Assembly (NCBI RefSeq): GCF_020177265.1
Contig: NZ_JAIVMC010000006.1
Coordinates: 124,001 to 188,000 of the forward strand
Direction: 5' to 3'
DNA: 64,000 bases
Origin: Pseudooceanicola marinus
GTDB lineage: Bacteria; Pseudomonadota; Alphaproteobacteria; Rhodobacterales; Rhodobacteraceae
Shown here: positions 1-7,632 of the stretch, in pieces
Layout: every line of letters begins with the position of its first letter
Numbering within the stretch: position 1 is the stretch's first letter
Made by a program: the position numbers and the translations under genes
Notes under the pieces: generated by a model
What the model saw: the letters and a program-made list of their open reading frames with translations, nothing else
What the model was told of the DNA's origin: nothing
Databases searched by the model: none

Positions 1-1182
1 ATGGGGACGCAGCACGCAGACGTGGCAGGAATAGCCATGGCCGAGATGCAGCCGCCGGACATGATCGTCGACCATGGCGATGACGAAATGCAGTTGCAGA
101 TCGGGCCGGTCCACCTGCGGGCTCGACCGGAAGAAGGCCGCGCCTTCGGCAAAGGGCGTGGCGGCCATGGACCGCCCGTCGCGGCGCCAGCGCGCCAGGT
201 GGCGCAACAGCCGGGCACCGGCGCGCAGCCCGATGCCGAAATTATCGGTGTCGCGGCTTTTCCAGGCCAGGATGAAATCCAGATGGTCTTGCAGGTTCTG
301 CCCCACCCCCGGCAGTTCGTGCCGCATCTCGATGCCGTGCGGGGTGATGTCCTCGGGCCGCCCGATGCCCGACAGTTGCAGAAGCTGGGGCGAGCCGAAG
401 GCGCCGCCCGCCACGATCACCTCGCGCCGGGCGCGGATCTGCTGCACCCGCCGCCCGCGCCGGATCTCGACCCCCGTCGCCCGGCGCCCCTGCAGCAGGA
501 TCCGCTGAGCCCGGGCGCCGGTCAGCACCGTCAGATTGGCGCGCTGCCCCATGACCGGGTGCAGATAGGCCGCCGCCGCCGAACAGCGCTCGCCATTGCG
601 GGCGGGGTCGTGGAACTGGGTCACCTGGAACAGCCCGATCCCCTCGTTGTCGCCGGTGTTGAAATCGGCCCGCTCGCGCAGCTGCAATTCCTGCCCCGCC
701 GCGATGAAGGCCCGGGTGATCGGGCGCGGCGCCTTCTGGTGCGACACCTGCAAGGGCCCGTCACCGCCGTGAAAGGCATCGGCCCCGTCCTCATGCCCCT
801 CGGCGCGGCGGAACCAGGGCAGCACGCTGTCCCAGTCCCAGCCCTCGCAGCCCAGATCGGCCCAGCCGTCGTAATCCTGCCGCTGGCCGCGCACGTAAAG
901 CATGGCGTTGATCGCCGAGGATCCGCCCAAACCGCGCCCCCGCGGCTGGTAGCCGCGCCGCCCGTTCAGTCCGGGCTGGGGCACGGTGTGAAAGGCCCAG
1001 TTGTTGATCTTGCCATAGCCCGGAAGCATGGCCACCGCCCCGGCGGGCATCCGCACCAGAATCCCGTCGCCGCGCCCACCGGCCTCGATCAGGCAGACGC
1101 TCAGTTCCGGGTCCTCGGACAGGCGCGCAGCCAGGGTCGCCCCGGCGGAGCCGCCGCCGACGATGACGTAGTCGAAGTCCAT
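1..1182 (-). CDS. GMC-family FAD-dependent oxidoreductase (choline dehydrogenase-like), C-terminus outside window
   Basis: The frame is open from an ATG at 1182 to the left edge, giving the first 394 residues. The start follows a GGGAGGG ribosome site. A Rossmann FAD motif (VIVGGGSAG) lies at residues 6-14, GMC signature 1 (RGRGLGGSSAINAM) near residues 81-94, and signature 2 (AGGAFGSPQLLQLSGIG) near residue 258. GMC enzymes oxidise alcohols using FAD, and BetA-type choline dehydrogenases are the closest general match. The catalytic His/Asn pair would lie beyond the window, so the substrate cannot be narrowed. The next gene on the same strand is a Crp/Fnr regulator 188 bases upstream, so this gene probably has its own promoter. 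Confidence 0.9.
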   Translation of the reverse strand, partial: MDFDYVIVGGGSAGATLAARLSEDPELSVCLIEAGGRGDGILVRMPAGAVAMLPGYGKINNWAFHTVPQPGLNGRRGYQPRGRGLGGSSAINAMLYVRGQRQDYDGWADLGCEGWDWDSVLPWFRRAEGHEDGADAFHGGDGPLQVSHQKAPRPITRAFIAAGQELQLRERADFNTGDNEGIGLFQVTQFHDPARNGERCSAAAAYLHPVMGQRANLTVLTGARAQRILLQGRRATGVEIRRGRRVQQIRARREVIVAGGAFGSPQLLQLSGIGRPEDITPHGIEMRHELPGVGQNLQDHLDFILAWKSRDTDNFGIGLRAGARLLRHLARWRRDGRSMAATPFAEGAAFFRSSPQVDRPDLQLHFVIAMVDDHVRRLHLGHGYSCHVCVLRPH

Positions 1183-1370
1183 CTTTCCCTCCCACAGCGG
1201 CCCCCTCCCCCGGGCGCCTCTGCGGGCGATAGTGGCGCGGGGCACGCCATCCGTCGACATCCGTATGGGATTGGGCCGCCACCGGGACGCAACGTCGGCC
1301 AGACTGCCCCCTGACATATTAGGGATCCCAAGGGCCGTGGGAAACGCTCGGCCCGTCGGACCGTGCGCGA

Positions 1371-2129
1371 TCAGATCAGCGGGCGGGTGGTGATGGGGCG
1401 GTCCTCCTCCATCTCGGCCAGTTCGCAGAGGCCGGAATAATCGAGGATCTTCATCGCCCCGCTGCGCCAGTCGGCCAGGCCGCGTTCGCGCATGGATTTC
1501 AGCGTCTTGTTGGTGTGCACCAGCGACAGGCCCAGGGCATCCGCCAGGTCCTGCTGGCGGTAGGGCAGCGGCATCTCGCGGTTCTTCACCATCCCCAGGG
1601 CGGTGCCGCGATCCTGCAGGCGCAGGAAGGCGCGGGCGATCCGCTGTTCGGCGCTCATATGTCCCAGCATGGCCAGGCTTTCCCCCAGGAAGCGTTCCTC
1701 GACAGCCGAAAGCCAGGTCAGGTCATAGGCCCGTTCGGGCTGTTCCTCGAAGAGCGACCATAGCGCGGCCCGGTTGAAGACGCACAGGCGCATGCGCGTT
1801 GTGGCCTCCACCGTGTGGTACATCACGTTCATCACCCCGGCCTGAAGGCCGATGAAATCGCCCGGCAGGACGAAGTTGATGACCTGCCGTTCCCCGGTCT
1901 CCAGGGTCTTGTAACGAAGGCCCTGACCCTCAAGCGCGGTATACAGGTGCGGGGCGTTCGCGCCCTCCATCATCAGCTGCGCGCCGGCCTCGACCTCCAG
2001 CTCTCCGGTCTTGAAGTTACGCATGAAGGCCAGTTCGGATTCTGACATGTCATCGAACAGCGGGCGGGGGCGCAGCGGGCAGTTACGGCAATCGGTCGCC
2101 AAGGCATTAATCCTCTTCAGACTTGTCAC
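1371..2129 (-). CDS. Crp/Fnr-family transcriptional regulator
   Basis: The 252-residue product has the Crp/Fnr layout: a cyclic-nucleotide-type beta-barrel at about residues 25-145, a long dimer helix, and a C-terminal winged HTH at about 165-235 with a recognition helix reading SLVHTNKTLKSMR. Two cysteines (C14, C17, in DCRNCPLRP) sit at the N-terminus. The four-cysteine pattern of oxygen-sensing FNR is not complete, so an iron-sulfur cluster is uncertain. The best start is a GTG at 2129 with only a weak ribosome site. It is divergent from the receiver-like gene, with 57 bases between them. The effector is unknown. Confidence 0.9.
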   Translation of the reverse strand: MTSLKRINALATDCRNCPLRPRPLFDDMSESELAFMRNFKTGELEVEAGAQLMMEGANAPHLYTALEGQGLRYKTLETGERQVINFVLPGDFIGLQAGVMNVMYHTVEATTRMRLCVFNRAALWSLFEEQPERAYDLTWLSAVEERFLGESLAMLGHMSAEQRIARAFLRLQDRGTALGMVKNREMPLPYRQQDLADALGLSLVHTNKTLKSMRERGLADWRSGAMKILDYSGLCELAEMEEDRPITTRPLI

Positions 2130-2186
2130 AGTTTAATGCGCCGGAAGCCAAGTTGTTCCAGACGGGGGGATAACGAAAGGAGAATC

Positions 2187-2570
2187 ATGACCTATTCCCC
2201 CGACCGGGCCGGCGCTGCCGACCTTCCGGTCTACCTCGTGTTGGAGGGCGATCTGCTGATCGCGACGGACATTGCCGATGCGCTGAGCGCCCATGGGCCC
2301 TGCCGTGTCCTGCACGTCACCTCTCCCGAAGAGATCGCCGCGGCGATCGAGGCCGAACCCGCGCTGGCGGCCGCCTTCCTGGAGATGCGCCTGGCCCAGT
2401 TGCAGGACATCGGGCTGGCCGAAACCCTTCACGCGCGCGGTGCGCGCATGATCCTGACCGCCGGTGAGGCGGACATGGACGCGGTGCTGGACCTTGGCTG
2501 GTTCATGCTGCTGCGCCCCTTCAGCGACGAGATGATCCGCGCCGTCCTGCCGGTGCCGCAAAGCGCCTGA
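2187..2570 (+). CDS. Degenerate single-domain response-regulator receiver (CheY-like) protein
   Basis: I chose the ATG at 2187 because it follows a clear GAAAGGAG site; the longer reading from 2136 lacks one. The 127-residue protein follows the receiver fold from start to end. There is an N-terminal acidic pocket (VLEGDLLIATD), a strand ending FLEMRL where the phospho-acceptor Asp normally sits, a conserved Thr (ILTAGEAD), and LRPFSDE where Lys-Pro-Phe is usual. The phospho-acceptor is therefore Glu and the invariant Lys is Arg. It probably does not accept phosphate, and the Glu could mimic a phosphorylated state. No output domain or kinase lies nearby. The fold is a fair inference; the role is unknown. 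Confidence 0.72.
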   Translation: MTYSPDRAGAADLPVYLVLEGDLLIATDIADALSAHGPCRVLHVTSPEEIAAAIEAEPALAAAFLEMRLAQLQDIGLAETLHARGARMILTAGEADMDAVLDLGWFMLLRPFSDEMIRAVLPVPQSA

Positions 2571-2627
2571 GGCGCCTCCCCTGACAAAGCGCCGCCGGAG
2601 GAAGCCCCGGACGGTTCGCTTCGCCCA

Positions 2628-2642
2628 TTCTTTCGAAAATCT
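2628..2642. promoter_or_regulatory. Candidate GntR operator, copy 1
   Basis: The 15 bases TTCTTTCGAAAATCT lie 66 bases upstream of the GntR gene and recur exactly at 6580-6594 before the TRAP operon. The centre (TTTCGAAA) is palindromic. An exact AT-rich 15-mer at two promoters in such GC-rich DNA suggests autoregulation plus control of the TRAP genes by the GntR protein. Confidence 0.5.
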
Positions 2643-2707
2643 GCGCTTTCGCATTTCACCCGTCGCGGCAGGCGGTTACTCTGTCGTGACAGCAAGGGAG
2701 GCCCGCG

Positions 2708-3442
2708 ATGGCGTCTGAAAACCTGACCGAACGCCAGCCTGACCAGACCCTGGGGCAGCTCGCCTATGACAGCATCCGCTCGGACATCCTGAAGGGCCAT
2801 TTCGCCCCCGGCAGCCCGCTGCGCCTGCAGGCGCTGAAGGAACGCTACGGGTTCAGTTTCTCTCCCCTGCGGGAGGCGCTGAACCGGCTGCAGAGCGAAC
2901 AGCTGGTGGTCTCCTACGCCGCGCGCGGCTTCCGTGTGACGGAGATCTCGCTGGAGGAGATGTGGGATGCGATCGACACCCGCATCCTGATCGACTGCGA
3001 GGCCTTCCGCCGCTCGATCCGCCGGGGCGACGACGACTGGGAGGGCCGCGTGATGGGCGCCTTCCATGCCCTGTCGCGGGCCTTTGAACGCAACCTGGAA
3101 CTGGGCGCGGAGGTGACCGAGGACCAGGTGCACCAGCTGGAGGACCGCCACCGCGCCTTCCACCATGCGCTGGTCAGCGAAAGCGGGTCGAACTGGATGA
3201 AGGTCTTTTCCACCCAGCTCTACAATCAGACGCAACGCTACCGCTGGCCCTATTTCAGCACCAGGGGCGGCAATGTCTTCCTGAAGAAATCCTACCTGGC
3301 GGAGCATCGCGAGATCGCCGAACGGGCCGTGGCCCGGGACGAAGAGGCCGCCGTGGCGCTGATGGCCAAGGGGTTCCGGCGCACCGGCGAGATCATCGAG
3401 AGCCTGCTGAAGGGCGAGGATGAGACCGACCGTGGGACCTGA
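2708..3442 (+). CDS. GntR-family (FadR subfamily, FCD domain) transcriptional regulator
   Basis: The 244-residue product has an N-terminal winged HTH (about residues 15-80, with SPLREALNRLQSE typical of GntR) and an all-helical FCD ligand-binding domain at about 95-230. The FCD metal-site pattern is present (D at DTRILIDCEAF, then HHAL and HREIAE histidines). FCD regulators usually bind small organic acids and repress the neighbouring catabolic operon. A GGGAGG site precedes the ATG. The gene is convergent with the TRAP genes and shares a terminator with them. The shared 15-base element at 2628 and 6580 supports control of the TRAP/dehydrogenase set. Confidence 0.92.
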   Translation: MASENLTERQPDQTLGQLAYDSIRSDILKGHFAPGSPLRLQALKERYGFSFSPLREALNRLQSEQLVVSYAARGFRVTEISLEEMWDAIDTRILIDCEAFRRSIRRGDDDWEGRVMGAFHALSRAFERNLELGAEVTEDQVHQLEDRHRAFHHALVSESGSNWMKVFSTQLYNQTQRYRWPYFSTRGGNVFLKKSYLAEHREIAERAVARDEEAAVALMAKGFRRTGEIIESLLKGEDETDRGT

Positions 3443-3475
3443 TCGGGACGCCTGACCGGCGCCCCACCCCATGCA

Positions 3476-3504
3476 AAAGGCCCGCGCTGTTGGCGCGGGC
3501 CTTT
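3476..3504. terminator. Bidirectional rho-independent terminator
   Basis: A perfect 12-base-pair stem (AAAGGCCCGCGC / GCGCGGGCCTTT) closes a 5-base loop. The A and T ends give a T-tract on both strands. It sits between the convergent GntR gene and the TRAP dctM gene and can serve both. Confidence 0.88.
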
Positions 3505-3531
3505 GTCGTTTCCGGCGGGCCGGCTGCCGCG

Positions 3532-4848
3532 CTAGCGGATCATGCCGGGCAGCCAGGTAGCCAGCCCGGGCCAAATCACAAGGGCCAGGATCAGCAGGAT
3601 CGAACAGGCCAGGTAGGGCAGCACGGCGCGTGCGATCTGGCCCAGCGTCGTGCCCTTGGGCGCCACCCCCGCCATGACGAACAGCAGCAGGCCGAAGGGC
3701 GGCGTTGCCAGGCTCATCTCCAGTGCCAGCAGCATGGCGACGCCGAACCACACCGGGTCGATCCCGTACATCTGGGTCAGCGGGATGAAGATCGGCAGGG
3801 TCAGCATCATGATCGACAGCTGGTCCATGAACATGCCCAGCACGATGAGCACCGCCAGCATCGCAGCCAGCATCCCGTAGTGGCCCAGATCGAACCCCGT
3901 GGCGAAGGAGATCATGCCCGAGGACGCCCCCGAAAAGGCCAGCAGCTGCGAGAAGGTGGTGGAGCCGATGATGATCATCAGCATCATGCCCGAGACCTTC
4001 AGCGTTCCCATCATCGCTTTCATCAGCACCTCGACCGACAGCTTGCCATAGCACAGCGCCAGCACGCCCACCGACACCGCGCCGAAGGCCGCGGATTCCG
4101 TGGGCGTCGCCCAGCCCAGCAGGATCAGCCCGATCACCGAGAAGACCACGAGGCTCATCGGCAGCACATTGACCGCCAGGGTGCGCAGGACGGTTGCCAG
4201 CGGCGGGCGATCGACGTCGTAGGAGGGCGCGGCGTCGGGGTCCAGCGCGATGGAAATGCGGATCACGGCGACGTACAGTGCCATCAGGATCAGCCCGGGG
4301 ATCAGCCCCGCGATCAGCAACCCGCCCACGTCGATCCGTGCCAGCGAGCCCAGCAGAACCGCCAGCGAGGACGGCGGGATGATCATCGCGACGCCCCCGG
4401 TGGCGATGATCGGCCCCATGATGAGGTGCGGCTTGTAGCCCCGGCGCAGCATGTCGGGCATCAGGGTCGAACCCAGCATCGCCGTGTTCGCCATCGACGA
4501 GCCCGAGAGCGTCGCGAACAGCGTGCCGCCCCCCACGGTCATGTAGCTAAGCCGCCCGCGCAGGCGGCCGAAACACATGTCCAGCGCGTCGAAGACCCGC
4601 ACCGCCAGGCCGGTGTGGAACAGCAGCTCCCCCATGATGGTGAACAGTGGCACCGGCACCAGCGAGAAGGTGGTGATCGAGTCGGTGGCGTTCGACACCA
4701 GCTGGTCGATGCCGCCGAAGCCACCCATGAAGACCAGCACGCCCAGGGTATTGATCGCCAGGAAGGCCACGGCCACGGGCATGCCGAGGAACATCAGAAA
4801 CAGCAGGCCGCCCAGCAGGAGGGCGGTGGCGGAATACCACTCCATCAT
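3532..4848 (-). CDS. dctM: TRAP transporter large permease (DctM)
   Basis: The 438-residue protein is a polytopic membrane protein with about 12 hydrophobic segments and DctM-typical stretches (GMPVAVAFLAINTLG near the start; MFMDQLSIMMLTLPIFIPL and a PPFGLLLFVMAG-type motif near the end). It is the ion-coupled transport subunit of a TRAP importer. I chose the ATG at 4848, which overlaps the dctQ stop codon (ATGA). The longer open frame to 5088 runs antisense-free into dctQ and has no ribosome site. It is the last gene of the dctP-dctQ-dctM order and ends at a strong terminator. Confidence 0.93.
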   Translation of the reverse strand: MMEWYSATALLLGGLLFLMFLGMPVAVAFLAINTLGVLVFMGGFGGIDQLVSNATDSITTFSLVPVPLFTIMGELLFHTGLAVRVFDALDMCFGRLRGRLSYMTVGGGTLFATLSGSSMANTAMLGSTLMPDMLRRGYKPHLIMGPIIATGGVAMIIPPSSLAVLLGSLARIDVGGLLIAGLIPGLILMALYVAVIRISIALDPDAAPSYDVDRPPLATVLRTLAVNVLPMSLVVFSVIGLILLGWATPTESAAFGAVSVGVLALCYGKLSVEVLMKAMMGTLKVSGMMLMIIIGSTTFSQLLAFSGASSGMISFATGFDLGHYGMLAAMLAVLIVLGMFMDQLSIMMLTLPIFIPLTQMYGIDPVWFGVAMLLALEMSLATPPFGLLLFVMAGVAPKGTTLGQIARAVLPYLACSILLILALVIWPGLATWLPGMIR

Positions 4849-5336
4849 GCGCCCCCCGCCGAGCCGGTGTAGACCCGGCCGCGCAGCGCAAGGCGCAGGA
4901 ACTCGACGGCGGTCAGCGCCAGGCCCATCGACAGCCAGGCGTAGAGCAGCCAGCCCGGCAGGGTGACAGACCGCATGTCCATGTTGCCGGCGGCATAACG
5001 ATCCCAGCCCACGGCGCCCGCGCGCCAGGCCAGCACGGCCAGCACCAGCACCGACAGGATCTGCACCGCCATCGACACGGCGAAACACAGCCGCGTCGGC
5101 ATCATCGAGGTGAAGGCGGTGATCGCCACATGCCCGTTCTCGCGCACCAGCCAGGGGGCGGCGCAGAGGGTCGAGTAGAGCATGGCATATTCCGAAAGCG
5201 CGCTGGTCGACTGGAAGGGACGAAAGCCGGTGTTGCGCAGCACCACGTCCACCACGATCATCAACGTGATCCCGAGGAGACTGAGCGCCCCGGTGGCGGC
5301 CAGCAGCGTGATGGCGCGGTCGTATAGCCTGGCCAT
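4845..5336 (-). CDS. dctQ: TRAP transporter small permease (DctQ)
   Basis: The product has 163 residues and four predicted transmembrane helices, the usual size and topology for DctQ. I prefer the ATG at 5336 (MARLYDRAITLLA), which begins just before the first membrane helix; the upstream extension to 5390 overlaps the hairpin after dctP. The C-terminal helix contains the WLLYAWLSMGLALTAVEFLRLAL pattern typical of the family (quoted only in part here as WLLYAWLSMGLA). It couples to DctM, with a 4-base ATGA overlap, and completes the membrane part of the TRAP importer. Confidence 0.88.
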   Translation of the reverse strand: MARLYDRAITLLAATGALSLLGITLMIVVDVVLRNTGFRPFQSTSALSEYAMLYSTLCAAPWLVRENGHVAITAFTSMMPTRLCFAVSMAVQILSVLVLAVLAWRAGAVGWDRYAAGNMDMRSVTLPGWLLYAWLSMGLALTAVEFLRLALRGRVYTGSAGGA

Positions 5337-5367
5337 GGGTCTTGATGTCCTGTTGTCTTGAAAGAGA

Positions 5368-5396
5368 ACGGGGGCGCTGCCTGGGCGCACCCCCGT
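5368..5396 (-). terminator. Intra-operon hairpin after dctP
   Basis: ACGGGGG and CCCCCGT form a 7-base-pair stem, with further GCG/CGC pairing inside, between the dctP stop and the dctQ start. There is no T-tract. It more likely stabilises dctP mRNA or partly attenuates dctQM than terminates fully. Confidence 0.5.
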
Positions 5397-5420
5397 CAGG
5401 GTCAGCTCAAAAACCGACGA

Positions 5421-6437
5421 TCATTCCTGGTAGAAGGCATCGCGCAGGGCGTCGTAATGCGCGCTGTCCGAGGCCTGCAGACGGTCCCAGGCGGAGCCAT
5501 AGGCGCCGTCGAGGTAAGCCTGGGCCGCCTCGCCCTCCAGGGTGATGACCTCGATGCCGCCCTCCTGCACTGCCGCGTCGGTCTCCGCCGTCACGCTGGC
5601 CAGGCGATCGCGCGAGGTCAGCTCGTAGTTCAGGGCGGCGGCGTCGATGATCTCGCGCGCCTCCTCGCTGAGGCCCTCATAGCTTTCGGGGTTCATGAAG
5701 ATCACCAGGTCGGTGTTGAAGAAGCCCGGATCAATGCGATATTTCAGGTACTTATCCCAGGACATATCGGTCACGCCGGCGATCGGCCAGCCGATGCCGT
5801 CGAAAGTGCCACGTTCCAGCCCGGTGTAGACCTCCGGCACGGGGGCGGAAACGGGCACGGCGCCAAGGCTCTCGAAGAAGGCCTGGTAGATCGGCTGCGA
5901 GCGCAGGCGTGCGCCGTTCATGTCGACGCTGCCATCCTCGCCCACGGTGGGTTCGTCCACCGACCAGATGTGGAACTGCAGGCCGGACTGGCCAAGGGCC
6001 ATCAGTCGCACGCCCAGACGCTCCAGCAGGATGTCCTGCATCAGGTCGAAGCCGCCGCTTTCGCGCGCCACTTCCGGCGTCACGTTGGAGCCGACCAGCG
6101 CGTCGATCTCGGGCGCCGAGCCCAGGTGATAGGTCGAGGGGCCGTACTGGATGTCGACGATGCCACGTTCCACCGCATCGACCTGCTGGGTCGGCGGGAA
6201 GACCTCGGGGCCGCCCATCATCTGGATCTGGACGACGCCTTCGCCGGTCTCGTTCACCTCGTCGACGAAGTTCAGGAAATCCTGGGTCCAGAACATCGGC
6301 ACGGGGAAGGCGCTGACGGCTTTCAGCACTTCCTGGGCCTGGGCAGCACCGGCCTGCAGGCCGAGGGCCGCGAGGGCGGCCAGGGCGAAACGGCCTGCGG
6401 GGCGGGCCGGACGTCTGGGACGGCTTTCGTGGGTCAT
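5421..6437 (-). CDS. dctP: TRAP transporter substrate-binding protein (DctP)
   Basis: The 338-residue product starts at an ATG at 6437 behind GGAAAGAGAG. It has an Arg-rich N-terminus, a hydrophobic core (FALAALAALGLQAG) and a likely cleavage after AQA at residue 34, as expected for a periplasmic protein. The mature part has DctP-family features, including NPESYEGLSEEAREIIDAA near residues 255-275 and an Arg-containing binding region (GARLRSQPIYQAFFESLG). Family members bind carboxylates through a conserved Arg. The ligand is not evident. Neighbouring opine-type and hydroxyacyl-type dehydrogenases suggest an organic or amino acid derivative. Confidence 0.92.
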   Translation of the reverse strand: MTHESRPRRPARPAGRFALAALAALGLQAGAAQAQEVLKAVSAFPVPMFWTQDFLNFVDEVNETGEGVVQIQMMGGPEVFPPTQQVDAVERGIVDIQYGPSTYHLGSAPEIDALVGSNVTPEVARESGGFDLMQDILLERLGVRLMALGQSGLQFHIWSVDEPTVGEDGSVDMNGARLRSQPIYQAFFESLGAVPVSAPVPEVYTGLERGTFDGIGWPIAGVTDMSWDKYLKYRIDPGFFNTDLVIFMNPESYEGLSEEAREIIDAAALNYELTSRDRLASVTAETDAAVQEGGIEVITLEGEAAQAYLDGAYGSAWDRLQASDSAHYDALRDAFYQE

Positions 6438-6574
6438 GGGTCTCTCTTTCCTGTTGGGTAAGACGCCGGTTGTCCGGCTTGTTGCCCCTGCCTCGCTCAG
6501 GCGGGACGGGGCCTTGGGATAGGTCGATGATCCTGCCGCCCGGGCGAGGGAGTCAAAACCTATTTTGCACAATT

Positions 6575-6595
6575 GAGATTTCTTTCGAAAATCTC
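6575..6595. promoter_or_regulatory. Candidate GntR operator, copy 2, with inverted repeat
   Basis: GAGATTT and AAATCTC form an inverted repeat around CTTTCGA. Positions 6580-6594 match exactly the 15-mer found upstream of the GntR gene at 2628. It lies about 140 bases upstream of dctP in a 217-base gene-free spacer, so it is placed to control a promoter for the TRAP genes. Confidence 0.55.
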
Positions 6596-6654
6596 ACCGA
6601 GTGCTGTCGCACGCGGCCCAATTTCTCAGCCCGCGCGCAGAAGGGACTCAACCG

Positions 6655-7632
6655 TCAGGCGACGGGCGGGCGCATCAGATCCTCGGCCTTCAGCCGTTCG
6701 GCCAGGGCCCGCAGCTTCGCCTCGCGGTAGGCGGCCACGTCCATGCCCTCGTAGTTGAGGAAGCCCTGGCGGGTCTTCAGGCCGATATGGCCCGCATCCA
6801 TGTTGTCGCGGATGACCTGCGGCGCCTCGTAGCGGGGGTTGTCCAGCGCCTTCGACAGGTATTCGGAAGCGTAATAGAGGATGTCGCCCCCGCCCCAGTC
6901 GATGAACTCCAACAGCCCCAGCACGGAGAAGCGGAAGGAGAAGCCATAGCGGATCGCCTTTTCCAGGTCTTCGGCGCTGGCGACGCCTTCCTCGACCATG
7001 CGGGCGGCCTCGTTCATCGCGACCTGCTGGATGCGCGGGATCATGTAGCCCGGCGCCGCGGCGCAGGTTACGGGCACCTTGCCGGTCGCCTCCAGCAGGG
7101 CCGACAACTGGGCAGTGACCTCGGGCGCGGTGGCCTTGCCCGGCGACAGTTCCACCAGCGGCACCAAGAAGGCCGGGTTCAGCCAGTGGGCGTTGAGGAA
7201 CTGTTCCGGCCGCGCCAGGGCGGGCGACAGGTCATCCACCAGGATGGTGGAGGTGGTCGAGGCCAGGATGGCATCGGGTTTCATCAGCGCCTCGGCGCGG
7301 GCCAGAGCCTCGCGCTTCAGCTCGGGCACCTCGGGGAAGCCTTCGAAGACCACGTCGGCCGCACCCAGGGCCTCGGGCGCCGCGGCCTCGGGCACCACGG
7401 CCACCCGGGCGGCAATGGTCGGCACCAAGGCTGCATCGAACATGCCGAAGCGGGACATCATGGTCAGGGTCTCGGTGATCTCGGCCCGGGCCTCGGCCCC
7501 CAGCCGGTCGAAATCAGCCGCCTCGCGCGGCTTGAAATCGACCAGGGAGACCGGGTGACCGGCATAGGCGAAGACCAGGGCGATCCCCCGCCCCATCCGG
7601 CCCGCGCCGAGACAGGCGATGGTCTGGGTCAT
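6655..7632 (-). CDS. 3-hydroxyacyl-CoA dehydrogenase family NAD-binding enzyme
   Basis: The 325-residue protein has a Rossmann NAD motif at the N-terminus (CLGAGRMGRGIALVFAYAGH, residues 8-27). The 3HCDH middle pattern follows (LSPALARPEQFLNAHWLNPAF, quoted in part as FLNAHWLNPAF), then a C-terminal helical domain with GYMIPRIQQVAMNEAARMVEEG-like dimer sequence (VAMNEAARMV). At this size it is a single-domain hydroxyacid or hydroxyacyl-CoA dehydrogenase. It could equally be an L-carnitine or L-gulonate-type dehydrogenase of the same superfamily. It overlaps the upstream opine-type dehydrogenase by 4 bases, so the two are co-translated. Confidence 0.87.
   Translation of the reverse strand: MTQTIACLGAGRMGRGIALVFAYAGHPVSLVDFKPREAADFDRLGAEARAEITETLTMMSRFGMFDAALVPTIAARVAVVPEAAAPEALGAADVVFEGFPEVPELKREALARAEALMKPDAILASTTSTILVDDLSPALARPEQFLNAHWLNPAFLVPLVELSPGKATAPEVTAQLSALLEATGKVPVTCAAAPGYMIPRIQQVAMNEAARMVEEGVASAEDLEKAIRYGFSFRFSVLGLLEFIDWGGGDILYYASEYLSKALDNPRYEAPQVIRDNMDAGHIGLKTRQGFLNYEGMDVAAYREAKLRALAERLKAEDLMRPPVA

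Noticed and set aside
1-1314. Long plus-strand open frame of 437 codons.
   Set aside because: It is antisense to the GMC oxidoreductase gene, has composition typical of reverse-strand shadows in GC-rich DNA (His/Arg/Gln/Pro-rich), and has no ribosome site.
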